Notes under the pieces: generated by a model
Seen by the model: the letters and a program-made list of their open reading frames with translations, nothing else
The model's database searches: none
Told to the model about the DNA's origin: nothing
In this document: piece after piece, positions 1-62,880 of the stretch
How the letters are laid out: each line of letters begins with the position of its first letter
How positions within the stretch are numbered: position 1 is the first letter of the stretch
Made by a program: the position numbers and the translations under genes
NCBI GenBank assembly: GCA_940671915.1
Contig: CALNVZ010003426.1
Span: 34,466,304 to 34,530,303, forward strand
Direction: 5' to 3'
Length of the DNA: 64,000 bases
Source of the DNA: Paracentrotus lividus
Taxonomy: Eukaryota > Echinodermata > Echinoidea > Camarodonta > Echinidae

Positions 1-32
1 TCCTCCTAGGCTACAGGTCTTGTCTCACCATC

Positions 33-116
33 NNNNNNNNNNNNNNNNNNNNNNNNNNNNNNNNNNNNNNNNNNNNNNNNNNNNNNNNNNNNNNNNNNNN
101 NNNNNNNNNNNNNNNN
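33..116. other. Assembly gap (84 N)
   Basis: Run of 84 N. The flanks on both sides contain a similar 'gtctcaccatc' string, so the gap may hide a short tandem repeat. Confidence 0.99.
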
Positions 117-309
117 TACAGTTCTTATGTCTCACCATCATTAGGATACCACCTATCCGGTTATTACTTTTAACAAGGGTAGGAGGTTCTTGTGGAAGCT
201 CTTGGGGGGATTTAGATGATGATGTTATGTTGAGTGGTTTTGGTGGTGATGTGTGAAGAAAAAATGTTACATTGGACATACACTTGTTCCCATTGGACCC
301 TTTTAAAAA

Positions 310-1060
310 AAAGGTATGGAATTGATGATTGATTGATGATGATGATGATGATGATTGATGATGATGATGATGATGATTGATGATGATTGATGATGTTGAT
401 TGATGAATGATGATGATGATGTGATGAGGATGATGATGATGATGATATAATGGATAAGATGATGGTGGTGATGGTTGGTAGTGGTGATGATGGGTGGCAG
501 GTAGTGATGTGATGGTGGTAATGGTGATGATGGTTTGGTGGTCACTGTTACGATTGCGTGGGGTGTGTGGTGGTGGTGGTTGGTGGTGGATGGTTAATGA
601 TATTAATGATGATGATTGGTGGTGGTGGGGTCGGTGTTGACTTAAAATTAATTCAATTACAAGAATGGTATTATTGTGGATAAAGGTGATATACATGATT
701 GACAGCCGAAGGATGAATTGGCTGTTTAAATAAAAATACATAAAGGCAGTAACAAACAAAACATTACATGTAAAATTGTTAACAATACTTGATGATGATG
801 ATTGATGGTGGTTGGTGGTGTGGTTGTGGTGGTCGGGGTGGTGTGGTGGTTGGTTGGTTGGTGGTGGTCGGTGGGTGGTGGTGGTGGTGGTGGTGTGGTG
901 GTGGTGGTGGTGGTGGGTGGGTGGTGGTAGGTGGTGGTGATGATGAATGATGATGATTGATTGATTGATGATTGATTGATGATTGATGAATTGGATGATG
1001 ATGCTGTGATGATGATGATGATGAATTGGTGATGGTATCAGTTTTTGATCAATATGTAAT
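310..1060. repeat. TGA/TGG-rich simple-sequence region
   Basis: Long stretches of gatgat and ggtggt trinucleotides with interruptions, split by about 150 bp of ordinary sequence (640-790). The long His/Ser-rich translation on the - strand is a by-product of the repeat and is not a gene. It lies in the intron before the first visible SBF exon. Confidence 0.9.
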
Positions 1061-1213
1061 GATGGTGGTAGGGGTTTTGGTTTGTGATGGTTATGTAACA
1101 TGTATGGTGATGATTGATAATGAGTATAAGGATATCTTTTGAGGATAATGATGATAATTATAGATATCAAAGTAATGTTATGATTGTATATGTCACATAT
1201 TTCTTTCCTCTAG

Positions 1214-52097
<50,884 letters not shown>

Positions 52098-52164
52098 TAG
52101 CAGACATAGCAATACAATCACATGTATGTGTAACACTCATGGATATCATATTAAGATGGGACTG

Positions 52165-52710
52165 TGCACCACTCTCTATGAACCATTGTAAAAGAGAATG
52201 TGCTCAGATTAATATGCTAACAGGATTGTGATGTCAATGGCATTTACGCTAGTCTTGCAGTTAGCAAAGATATTTACCAGTCTGTGTTAACCCAAACAGA
52301 GAATGGACTCGATTGTCATGATGAATAAAATCGTAACTGGAGTGTGATACATGTTCTTGAATTCATCAAGAGAGGATATTTCACCAGTCTGTGTGTACCT
52401 TGGACAGGTGAATGGACTCTGATGGGGGTGTATTCATTCAAAGGTGATGCACGAGGAAGGGATACTAACCAGTCTCTGTAACCAATGAAACAGAGAATGG
52501 ACTATGATTGTCATGATAAACCACATCAGTATGAGGCTGATCGATTCATTAAGAAGGGACACTTTACCAGTCTCTGTAGACCATGTCAAGGAGAATGGAC
52601 TTGTATTATTATGCTAAATAAAAGTTTGATGGGACTGGAATCTGTGCCAGTGATACATGAAGAATGGATAATCTACCAGTCTTTGATGTTCAAAGGAGAG
52701 TGAATCCTGC
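52165..52710 (+). repeat. Six hairpin-like repeats in the SBF 3' UTR
   Basis: Copies near 52167, 52276, 52383, 52467, 52564 and 52674 (spacing about 84-110 bp) share accagtctctgt and gagaatggact. Within a copy tctgt and acaga, and agtc and gact, are complementary, so each can fold into an imperfect hairpin with a loop of about 10 nt. Confidence 0.8.
52617..52622 (+). terminator. Candidate polyadenylation signal AATAAA
   Basis: AATAAA in the probable 3' UTR, inside the repeat series. Usage unknown. Confidence 0.35.
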
Positions 52711-53481
52711 TCACCATGAAGAGGCTTCTCAGCAGAGAATGGTATCACATATCATAGCCATGAATGCATAGAATTATTTAAGTGTTCTTCAAGAGAGATG
52801 GCACCATTCTTCTTATAATAAATCAAATATAAACAAAGAGATAATGTGAGATAAATTAATTGGATGCAATTTTTTAAAGGAAGTTTGAAGGTTATGATAT
52901 CTGTAAAAGGGTGCATTTACCTTTTTTAAGTGCAAAACAAAATACTCCTGTATGGCATTTGTCTTGAGATTGGGCAAAATTGAATCAATAATACGTAGAG
53001 TATGTAATTAAATAATTTAAGTTTTTCACCTCAACAGAAGGAAATTTGAGAGAGTTTGGTTAGATTTTTTATTTCAAAGACTGAGCCCTTTCCAAACATA
53101 TGATCAGCTCTTGTATAAGACATAGTATTAAATGCATTGCTAAATATGACCTGATTAACAGTGAGAAGGCATGCTCAAAATCATTGCCAAGAACTTGAAA
53201 ACATAATCTACTGGTTTTGAATCTGAACAAAGTACGCAAAGTGGGTCGTGTTGTTGAAATTCATTTGGTGAATTTGCAAACTGCTTTCAAGAGTGTGATT
53301 TTAACGAGAAATTTCGCTTTTTTAATCCTGTTGAGGAGACCATTTTATTTATGAAACCTGATTGTCAAACATGGCTGCCACAAATCTATTTCATTTGCAG
53401 GTGAAACAAAGACATCCATTTATCATTCAAAGGATTCAAGATTTTTTTGTTTTTTTTTCATGCAATAATGAGTCACAGTGA

Positions 53482-53498
53482 AATAAATGGTCAATAAA
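53482..53498 (+). terminator. Candidate polyadenylation signals (two AATAAA)
   Basis: aaataaatggtcaataaag gives two AATAAA within 17 bp, followed by a GT-rich stretch (gggatgttgttttatctt). The best candidate for the SBF transcript end. Confidence 0.5.
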
Positions 53499-53969
53499 GA
53501 GGGATGTTGTTTTATCTTACATATCATGTGTGGGCTTAGTCGTCAACAGGATAAGTGATAAGATTTTTATCATTATTATTATTATTATCTCCTGCAAAGC
53601 GTTTTGAGAGGTGATAGAATGATTTTAGGACCAATTATAATGATATGCTGTGTAATATGAAAATGTATGGATTGTAGATTTTTTGAGGGTGATATCTGAG
53701 ATTGCTGGGGAAATATGCTGCTTTTATATCTTGGATTCCATGGAAAGGTGTTTGAGGTCACTTTAGAGTTGTGGGCCATATTTCTGAAATTTCCTCTTAA
53801 TATTTACGTTTTTTCTTTTCTTTTTTTTTCATTATTTCTTTGTTTCATCTCTCTCTCTCTCTCAGTTACCCATTTGCGCTCTCGAATTTCAAACATTTTT
53901 TTACATCTTTATTTTTATTTATTAATCTTTCATTTTTTCTATTTCGTTTTCTTTTTGGAGATCAATTTG

Positions 53970-54140
53970 TACAGTCCTCTCCCGTTTTGACGAGATACTC
54001 AAGACCAGGCCAATAACCTTCATCCACTTACCAAATAGGTTTATAAACAACTGTTTGATATTGTAACAAGGAGAATTGTTTCATCAAATGTAGCAAAATC
54101 TGGTTGTATGAGTTCTAATTATAACGAGCGTGGACTGTAT
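53970..54140. mobile_element. MITE, ACAGTcc-type ends, copy 2
   Basis: tacagtcctctcccgttttgac at the left is mirrored by 'aattataacgagcgtggactgta'. Family of 40680-40873. Confidence 0.7.
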
Positions 54141-54719
54141 TCAACTTTTTCACTCCATCAATTCCCATTGAAATCTCTACCTTCCATCTCCTCTGTTCTC
54201 CGTTTTAAATTTTCTGCCCATCTTTTTCATTTGTCTCTTTATCAATCTTTATCTTTGTTTTTCCTCCTCCGTTTCTTAGCTTACTTCACCTCTCTAAGAT
54301 ATAAACACGTACTCTACTTTTAATGCAGCATACCTTAGAGGGTTGATTACAGTACATTATAATGTTGCTTTAATAATTACCAACAATACAGTTCTCTTAG
54401 AATACACCAGATGGTGGCCTGTACTAAGAAAAAGAAGGAATATTTACTGAAATGAAATTTTTTTTTTTGTCTTAAATATCAGAAGTCGTACATGTATGTC
54501 AGGACTCTGTGCTGGAAGGGGCTGGATAGGCACAGGATCTCGAACGGCAACTTTGTGCACCGAAAGATTTTGAATGCTCAAGCATGCATACATGCATACT
54601 TGAATCTTCCAAATTGGAATCCAGATAATACTATTACAATTAAACAGCTTTTATTCAATCCCGGGTCCGATCAGGATCAGTTTTGTAGGTGATTGTGAGA
54701 GCTGGGCATAACAAATTTA

Positions 54720-55135
54720 TCAAGCCCTTGTTTAGCTTTTGGTATAACCGCAGTTGGTCCAGTTCTCTTTTTGTCTAATATCATGTTGGATAAACCCATT
54801 TGGTCTGCTAATAATTTAGTCTTATGACCACTCGGTGTAATTGGCAAATTGTCCAATTCAGTTTTGGTTTAATTCCCAAATGAAATATTTGTTCTATTAC
54901 CAGTTTGTTACTGGAATTGACCAAGTGTTAAACCAAGTGGACATTAGATAAAATGGAGATTAGACAAAATGGGAATGGGACAAAATGTTAAATAGGAGAA
55001 GTGGTAATTAGACCAAAATGTAATTAGACAAACTGGTTGTAGATGGAATGAAATTAGACAATGTGGCATGAGACCAAATTGGCATTGGTGAAAGTGGGTT
55101 AAGACCAGTTTGCAATTTACCAATGGTGCAAGCCA
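54720..55135. repeat. 'ttggtctaat' minisatellite family, copy 2
   Basis: The first half reads 'cagttggtcc...tttggtctgctaat', the second half the reverse complement ('accaagtggacattagataaaatgg'). A large imperfect inverted repeat of short units. Confidence 0.8.
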
Positions 55136-55139
55136 GCTC

Positions 55140-56210
55140 TGTTATAAACAAATTTGGACCGTGTACAACTTTGAAAAAAGAGCAAAAAGAAACAACCTAT
55201 TAGAATATACCAGTATATGCAACATCAAATTCTAACAAGTCATATTAATTGCATTGACTTTGTCTGCGGTCTGGTTATGTCTTTATGTTTACTAGTACAT
55301 GTAGATGTCTGATGTTACATTATTTGTTTACCTGATATGTCCTTCTGCCTGGCATGTAACGAGATAAAAGGGACTAATAATACTTATAAGTGTATGTGGG
55401 CATATCAATATTTCTGCCTTTTTGGGTTTATGTTCAATTGAAGTACTAATTACTGTAGACTAGAACTGTTCTGTGGTAGTATATATTTATATATAAAAAT
55501 AACATGTAATATATCAAAATTAACTTGCTTGTATATATCTTGTACATATACTGTGATATATATAGTGTATTTGAGCTATTTAAGACTATTCTCTTGAAGG
55601 TTAATAAGGTTATCCATATGTTTTTTTTTTCTCTCTCTCCTGGTTTATATTAATCATTGCCAGGACGAAAGATTTGAATTGAAATTTTATCCTGTAACTT
55701 TGTTTACTACTTTTGTCTATGACGCGTGCAATGATAGGAGAGCCTGTGTATCTAAGAATATAATATATTATTGTGTATATGCATCAATGTAACAACAAGG
55801 AGAAGAAATTTCTTTAAAATATGAGCTGACGGCACAAAACCACTAATAAGTTGCGGAAATTAAATTTTGGGGTTTTATGGGACTCTCTTTTTTTGTTAGA
55901 ACAAAATAGATTAATTCTCAACGTTTAAAATTGGTACCAGGAGAATTGGCTTCTTTTGACCCATCTGAAACTCAATCCTCCCATTTCCATAGGTAAAACA
56001 GGAATTAATGGTTTAGATATTATCTACTTTAACCTTTTTCCCTTTGTTGTTGATTTTTCCGACTTATTAGTGGTTTTATGCTGGTAGGCCATTTATGTGA
56101 TAATTTTTGTTTTTTACTCCTTCATCAGAGGAATAGGGTACGTGTATGTATGGTATTTGACGATATTCAATGCAATAACTCAATCATATCAATTTAGCAT
56201 TTGTATAATT
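55140..56210. other. Intergenic stretch without recognised features
   Basis: AT-rich; no gene seen. Confidence 0.6.
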
Positions 56211-56599
56211 CCCTCCCCCCCCCCCCCCTTTCTCTTCAGCATTTTAGATCAAATTTTTTGTTTTAATCAAAGTGTAAGGACGAGGGCTCAACTCTGACAA
56301 TAGCCCAGGTAGATGTTTTACAAAGTGATTTTTAAGTAATGAACAACTTTGATAACAACTTGAAATATCAAGAGCCAAAATTAACGGGTGCCCAAATGAT
56401 TTATAATCACAATAGAAAAAGTTGAAATATGCAGATTTAACATCATCATTATGAGTGGACATTTTTAAATGCAAAGATGTTTCTTCAAACAAGTCAATCT
56501 AGATTATGGGAATTACAGGAACACTGTAAAATGTATGGGCATTCAATATGGTTTTCATATTCAAGACATCAATAAAGTTGTGCGTAACTTACAGTTAGA

Positions 56600-56880
56600 T
56601 GAAGCACCCCCTGGACACATATCATACAGCTCTCAAAATACACAGGGACCTGTGGAAAATGCTCCCCCCCCCCTTCTAAAATAGGTTTGGGAGGAACTTG
56701 TAGCTGTCAAATACATGCTCTGTGAGATAACCCAACCCCCCCCCCTCCCCAAAATACACAGTGTCCAGGGGAACATATCCCCTCCCCAAGATACTAAAAC
56801 AGGTCAAGAGAATATTCAGCTCTCAAAATACTAGGAGCCCTGAGAAGATAACCCCCCCCCCATCCGCTACTAAAATAGTA
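56600..56880. repeat. ~85-bp minisatellite with poly-C
   Basis: About three units with 'cagctctcaaaatac', 'agg.cctg.gaa' and a C run, around 56629, 56750 and 56818. Confidence 0.7.
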
Positions 56881-57344
56881 GTAATTATAGGCCCTTTATT
56901 TCTTCTTGATGACGTATACTTGATTCTGTATGAATTTTGTCTGTTAGTTTTAGTGATGGGCCATGGAGGTGGATATTGATATTAAGATTTTGTTTTTAAA
57001 TGAGAAATGGTATAGGTTTATTAACAACCCTAACAGTGACAGAGAAAGCCTGAGTATCATTCTCTTTGCATTGAAATAAATTTATATGATGGTTAGAATA
57101 TGACTGTTTGATGACATGAAAATATTAAATGACAAACCTATTCAAAAATGATTCAGTCCTCTATAACAATGCCTAATTTGTGTATCTTGCGTAACTGTGG
57201 AACAGCATGGGAAAAATGTACAAAGATACAAGACAAAAATGATGAAGCGCAGACAATGAGTTCAGAGTGATATTGTTGATAATATCAACAATATTACATG
57301 TATTATCTTGTTACACAGCTTTATATCAAGACATTAAAAACGGT

Positions 57345-57470
57345 GGCACTAAGACTAAAAGGTAATTTGACGATCTGGTTGTAAGACGAAATGGAATTAG
57401 ACCATGTTGGATGAGGCCAAATGGGCATTAGTCATAGTGGGTTTAGACCAAATGGCAATTTACCTTAAAA
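57345..57470. repeat. 'ttggtctaat' minisatellite family, copy 3
   Basis: 'ttagaccatgttggatgaggcc', 'aaatgggcattagtcat', 'tttagaccaaatggcaattta': the - orientation of the units at 47490-48080. Confidence 0.75.
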
Positions 57471-58114
57471 CCAATATTACAAAGATATGGACCAGAAAAG
57501 CTACAAATAGATCTTACTATCACAATGTTCTGTACAAGGGCAATTCCATGCTTTTGTTTCTTTGTTTTTGTCTGTTATTTATGTGTCCTGTACGAGACAG
57601 TACTATTTTCATTTCTAATGTGTACAGGGAGTGTAATCCAGTCAAGCCTTGGTTTTGTACGTCTTTTCGTAATACTTGAGGATCACCATCAATCACACAA
57701 ATGTTCTTTTGTTTTCATGTCGAAAAGAGGTTAAATGTTATCAAAATAACACGACACAGCATGGAATCGCCCACAATAAGATTACTTTATACATTAAAAT
57801 GTGAAACAATTATTTTTTAATATTTTTACATTACATTGTAGTTCAGTTTACCCTTTAGTTCATGATGCCGGTAAAATCTGTATCCTAACTCGCCGAAAAG
57901 CAACATAGTAGTTGTCTCAAAGAAAGTTACAATGAATGCAACACAGTTTTTTCTTTAATATTCGCTTTTCCTCCAGTCGTACATACGTATTCGTAAAAGA
58001 TAGGCCTATTATATTACAAAACTTTTTAAACCAGGTTTCAGAATAAATATTACTTCACACAGTACAATGTACAAATTTGTCGTGCCATTTATACAGTATA
58101 ATTATATACACTTT

Positions 58115-58262
58115 GGCCCGAATTCACAAACGTGGTTTAGTTAGTCCATGGTCTAAATCAATTGTTTAAACCACGGATTTAGACCATGGTCTAAATTTTT
58201 GTATTCACAAACCACCTGATTTAGACCATGGACTAACTAAACCACGTTTGTGAATTTGGGCC
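58115..58262. mobile_element. Palindromic MITE (GGCCCGAATTCACAAAC family), copy 2
   Basis: GGCCCGAATTCACAAACGTG at the left and a mirror ending gaatttgggcc. The centre differs from copy 1 (an extra tttttgtattcacaaacc). Flanks ttt / aaa are not a simple duplication. Confidence 0.88.
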
Positions 58263-58979
58263 AAAAAGTCTTACACATCTCAAGTTGCAAAGAATACGAA
58301 ACTCTACATCACATACACGTACATGTACCTAGGTAAAAAGAAAACAGTTTGTTGAAGAAGCTACACAATATCAAAAGGTCTTTACTCTTTGTATCTCACT
58401 GAATGGTGGACACAGTTTAAAGTGATTTTTTAACTTCATTAATGATAAAATGAATCAGTCTCTTCCAGCTAATGCTGTAATCATAACCTTTAGGTCTGAT
58501 AGGAATTGCATGAGCTTTTTATGCCAATCAGACGTTTCATTGTCGAGATATCGTTGAATTAATATCACCATTTCATAAGCGTACCAGGGGACACTCAAGA
58601 CAGCTCTGCAGGCTACGGATGAAAAAAAAAAAAAAAAAAAAACCCTGGTATTTCCAGTCACTTGCACTTTTACACTCTTAGTGTGAAGCATGTAATGAAG
58701 ATACAGAAAGGAAATTTTCAGGGTTTTATCTACACATTATAACATACACTGATATGAAGGGCCCCATAGCTCAAAATTTGGCAAGCCTGCACAAAGTTAC
58801 ACGTTTTAATAAGTTACAAACTGTGTTAATATTTACAATGGACACAATATAAGAAATCTGTAATCTGTAATTTGCGCTTTTATATCAAATATGACACAAT
58901 AGGTGCATCAGCAGGAAAAAAAAACAAGGTATACCTACTATGTACTGTAGATTTAGAAGTTATGCTTGAAACTATATTG

Positions 58980-59160
58980 CAATATAATAATAATAATAAT
59001 ATAATAATAATATGGTTTTATTTACCCAGGGTAGCCACTTCAGTTCTGACAACTGTTCTCCCAGCGGGCCCTGCATGATGTTATTATTACCCCCAAGCTC
59101 CTTGTAAAAAGGCAACTTCAGGTACCATTTTTGTAAGTCTTTGGTATGACTCGGCCGGGT
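58980..59160. mobile_element. Probable SINE or short element (tatttacccagggtagcc)
   Basis: (ataata)n followed by 'ttatttacccagggtagccac' and 'ctgttctcccagcgggccct'. The repeated-element look is inferred; I cannot name the family. Confidence 0.4.
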
Positions 59161-60761
59161 TTATAATACATAAATCTTCAAATTATATACTTTTGGAAAC
59201 ACATCAGGGGGTCTTATCCCCGACGATTTATTGGAGGGATTTGGTACCATGTTTGGAGGACAGAGCCCTGTTGTGTATGTTCCCTCATAATTTGTCGGGT
59301 TTTTTTCAGAAGAATATTGATTATTTCACCTCTGCCGTCGATAAATTATCAAACCTGTGTTCAACGATGTGTTGGCTCAGTGAAACCAGTTAGATTTAAA
59401 GATGACCTTTTTATAGGCCTTTATATAATGTATTGTGACGGGGAACAGGCCCGTAACTAGGGTTTTTGCGGGGGGATTCGAAATCTGAAAAAGTGGACCG
59501 TTTTTAAGGAAATAGTGTTTTTTTTAAGCGCGAAGCGTGGCCAAATTTTTTTTTTCTAAATATGACCCGAGGCGGCATATTTTTATTTTTATGTTTCTTT
59601 TTTATTATTCTTTTACAAACGGTTAAGATCACATCCTCTTAGCAAAAAAAAAAAAAAAAAGATTTGCGAGCGCAAAATTTTATATCATATCACTTCAATT
59701 TTGGACGTTAAGTATTAGCCAATTGGATTTTCTAAGAGAGCGTTGCGAGCGCGAAGCGCGAGCCAAAAATTCCGCATAATAATGTCCAAAGGAAGTGTAT
59801 TTTAGACACATTGCAGTCCTACTTCTATACTTAAAGCATTTTTGTTTTAACTCCTTCAGAAGCTGATGAACACCTTTCCTAAAAATTAAAAATTTCCTTG
59901 GAAAAAAATACCAACATTATACTAGTAATCACTTTGTATATCTGAGCATGAAGAACCAGTGAATGGGTAACTGGGGTAAACCTTGCGAGCGCAAAGCGCG
60001 AGCAGAAATTTCTGGCTTATAATGACCTGAAGGTTTTGGACACATTTGACCTCTTACCTATATCATATTTGTTTTAATTCCTTTAGGAACTGATGACCAC
60101 CTCTCTTGAATAAAAAAATAAAAATAAAAAGCGAGCGCGATGCGCGAGAGGAAAGAAAATGCCAACGATATACTAATAATTCACTTCGTATATATCTGGA
60201 CATCATGAATCAGTGAAAAGGGTCGTAATTATCTGGGGGTGAACCTTGCGAGCGAAAAGCACGAGCCCGGAAATTTGCCGTGTAATTACATGAAAGTAGT
60301 GTTTTTTTCACACATCTTGCCCAATATTTCTTCTTTTAGTTTTAATTTCACAGGCTGACGATCACCTCTTTTTAAAAAAGAATGCGAACGCGTGGCGAAA
60401 GAAAGAATTTTTCTTTTCTTCTGAAAATGAAGATAGCCCCTTTAAAATATATAAACATGAATAGTGTTCTGCACACGGAATCTTTTGTTTATTTTTCAAA
60501 TTCTAGCTCGTGAACAATTTTGTACATTCATGTTGGCCTTCTTTCTCCCTCATAATGACATGAATGCAGGGCAAATCAAACGCATTTTGCAACAAATCTT
60601 TATTGTATAAACTTGAAAATGACCTTATTAAAACAAAGAACATAAAACATTTTTGCGAGATGAATTCATTTCGTTGTAATTTCTTCTGAAAAAGATTAAT
60701 CCCTAATATATATATATATAAAATTATATATAATTATATATAACAGAAAAAGACTGTTATC

Positions 60762-61064
60762 ATGATCGAGCTCACAGTTTGTGACGAGAGCAACATGCAA
60801 AGCTCTCATGAAAGAAAATCAAGGAAATATGAAGAACTTCATCAAATATGCATAAACAATGGATGGTCTGCTTGGGTGTGGCCAGTAGAGGTGGGATGCA
60901 GAGGCTTCGCTTCCAATGGTCTTCTTGTACCCCTTCATCGACTTGGTGTGCGACGCTCAAAAGCTAGACCACTGGAAAAGTTATCTTGCAGCGTCGCTGA
61001 ACGAGCATCTTTTCACCTTTGGATATGCAGACATCATAAGTCATGGGGCACGCCCCATGATTAA
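60762..61064 (+). mobile_element. C-terminal fragment of a retroelement polyprotein (non-LTR-like)
   Basis: 100-codon ORF, GC-richer than its flanks. IELTVCDES, HERKSRKYEELHQICINNGW, WPVEVGCRGFASNGL and LHRLGVR...SVAERASFHLWIC follow the pattern I recall from C-termini of reverse-transcriptase-bearing ORFs common in invertebrate genomes ('VEVGCRGF' and 'AAE.AS..LW'). The reverse transcriptase itself is absent. An AT-rich tract ending in aacag precedes the ORF. Host function is possible but unsupported. Confidence 0.6.
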
Positions 61065-61193
61065 TTTCATATTGTGACGCAATAGAGGATGCGCGATGGC
61101 CAGACAACTGTCAGGAGCGCATCTCGTTTCCATGGAGGCGGCAGTTTGTGGTTTTTCGCGCATTTCTCAAAAACAGGTTAGTTTGAAGATTCT

Positions 61194-61337
61194 GGGGGGG
61201 GGGGCGTTTCATGAAAGGACTTGTCGGATGTTTTATCTGACAAACTGTTATAAGCTACTGAAATGCTTGCATCTGATTGGCTGAGAGCAAATTTGTCGGA
61301 TAAAATGTCTGACAAGTCCTTTGATGAAATGCTCCCC
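61194..61337. mobile_element. Palindromic MITE (GGGGCGTTTCATGAAAGGAC ends)
   Basis: ggcgtttcatgaaaggact and the mirror agtcctttgatgaaatgctcc, with inner tgtcggatgttttatctgac / gtcggataaaatgtctgac. Confidence 0.82.
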
Positions 61338-61702
61338 TGGTCCAAGGTCCGGTTGTGTTTTTACACAACTGGGTCAGAAACGAATCTTTTTTCCAACTTT
61401 TTCTGCTCCCTGATGGCAACTGAAGAAGAGAGCAATCCAACTAACCTGTTTTAACTTTTAAGCTTACCCCTGCCGGGGTTTCGCTGTATATTTTGGCCAA
61501 TTTATTTGGTATTTTTCATGCGAACGCGAAGCGCGCGTTAAATTTTTCCACGTACGGGGGGGGGGGGGGGGGGGGCTGAATACAAATGTTATTTAAAGCT
61601 TTGTTTCTTGCATTTCTATTCTAGTATAATATAACAGCATATAATTATGCCAAAAAGTGGGGGTTTCATTTGTTTGTTTGTTCAAGCGGACCCTCGAACC
61701 CC

Positions 61703-61957
61703 TTAGTTACGGGTCTGGGGAATAACCTTGCAGATATATGGACTATCACCACAATAGCCATTAGACCAGAGAGAACCTCGTGACTTAGTTTGCATAGTTG
61801 CGCACATTTCATCACCATATCCATAATGCTTACTGGGTTCTCCGGCTTCAGTATTCCATGCCGTGTAGTTAAGAGGGGTACCGTTGGTCCAAACTTCTGT
61901 AAGCTCTTGGCTGACAACTTGGTACAGTCCAATAAACAAGACAGAATTATCCGGATC
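61703..61957 (-). CDS. C-type lectin-like domain, terminal exon
   Basis: 84 codons plus stop on the - strand, phase 0, acceptor ggttccag. Reads DPDNSVLFIGLYQ, then EVWTNGTPLNYTAWNTEAGE and MCATMQTKSRGSLWSNGYC ending in YICKV. This is the C-terminal half of a C-type lectin fold: WTNGTPLNYTAW, the Cys before the W..GYC strand, and the final C of ICK. EPN/QPD sugar-binding triplets are not clear (EPS is present), so calcium-dependent sugar binding is uncertain. The gene is convergent with SBF and extends beyond 63.3 kb. The last codons (QTRN stop) coincide with the end of the 59446-61717 element. Confidence 0.8.
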   Translation of the reverse strand, partial: DPDNSVLFIGLYQVVSQELTEVWTNGTPLNYTAWNTEAGEPSKHYGYGDEMCATMQTKSRGSLWSNGYCGDSPYICKVIPQTRN

Positions 61958-61972
61958 CTGGAACCAAGTTGA

Positions 61973-62008
<36 letters not shown>
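61973..62008. repeat. Poly-A tract
   Basis: More than 30 A just upstream (in - strand terms) of the lectin terminal exon acceptor, where it reads as poly-T and may serve as a pyrimidine tract. Confidence 0.9.
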
Positions 62009-62010
<2 letters not shown>

Positions 62011-62608
62011 ACAAATAAAACAAAACAGACCTTTTATAATGAAAAGCTTGTACAAAATAATTTTTGAGGAAAATCCGACATAAAAAATTAGAGTCACCAA
62101 TTTATGGACAATTAAAGTTGCAATTGATCAAAGATAAATTGTTAATCAATCTATGAAAACCTTTTTGTTTTTTTTACGTGTCCTTGCGTTTTGCTTTGTT
62201 TTGTTTTTTGTTTTTTGTTTTTTGTTAAATAATATTCCCTTTTGTGAAATGCAGTGCGCCGGAGGAAAAAATATACCAAATTTAAAAGACCCGTATAACC
62301 CTATCAACATTGTCGTATGGGGATATAAGTGTACGGATATATAAAAAAAAATGAAGCCTTGTTTTGTTTTGTTTTTGTTTTTGTTTTTGTTTTTTTGTTT
62401 TTGTTTTTTTTTTAGAAAACTAGGGTGTCCTATATAGCTTCAAGCCAAAAAAATAGATTGAATAGTGTTTAGCATCAATATTTGCTTTATTATTCTATGC
62501 TAAAAACCTTAAAAAGAAATTGCCAGAAACATTTCCAAATGGCTAGTTGATATCATGTGTCCGGACAATTAACCATTTCGGACACACAACAGCTGGGTGA
62601 ACGACTTA

Positions 62609-62877
62609 GGGTGCTATCTCACTTCGCAGAAACAAAATTGAGACAGATATGCAAGCATGGCATTGCACTAGATCTGTCTCCTCTGTCTCCGCGACAGATT
62701 TTTGTGGGCTACATGTTCAGGAGACAGATCTAGTACAATGACATGCTGGCTAATCCGTCTTTTGTGCCACGTAACCTTTTGTACGTCGCACAAAAGATTT
62801 TGTCGCGGAAAAAGCTAGTACAGTGCCATGCTGGCAAATTTGTCTCAATTTTGTTTCCGCGAAGTGAGATACCACCC
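62609..62877. mobile_element. Palindromic MITE, GGGTGCTATCTCACTTCG family, element 1
   Basis: GGGTGCTATCTCACTTCGC at the left and GCGAAGTGAGATACCACCC at the right, then agaaacaaaattgagac / gtctcaattttgtttccg. TTA lies on both sides (62606-62608 and 62878-62880). Confidence 0.9.
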
Positions 62878-62880
62878 TTA

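Larger units (their letters stand above)
52098..53520 (+). other. SBF: Probable SBF 3' UTR
   Basis: No coding potential after the stop. Contains the repeat series below and AATAAA signals. The true cleavage site is unknown. Confidence 0.6.
59446..61717. mobile_element. 2.27-kb inverted-repeat element with ~250-bp internal repeats
   Basis: CAGGCCCGTAACTAGGG at the left and CCCTTAGTTACGGGTCTG at the right are inverted repeats with two mismatches; CAG/CTG ends resemble hAT or similar. Inside, 59510-60430 has about four ~250-bp units marked by 'cttgcgagcgcgaagcgcgagc' and 'gaactgatgaccacctct'; related words return at 61518-61545. Nested: the retroelement ORF (60762-61064) and a MITE (61194-61337). 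No clear target duplication (gacggggaa / gggaataac). Confidence 0.6.

Noticed and set aside
25-1170. 381-residue His/Ser-rich - strand ORF
   Set aside because: It spans an assembly gap and a tga/tgg simple repeat; no domain and no splice context.
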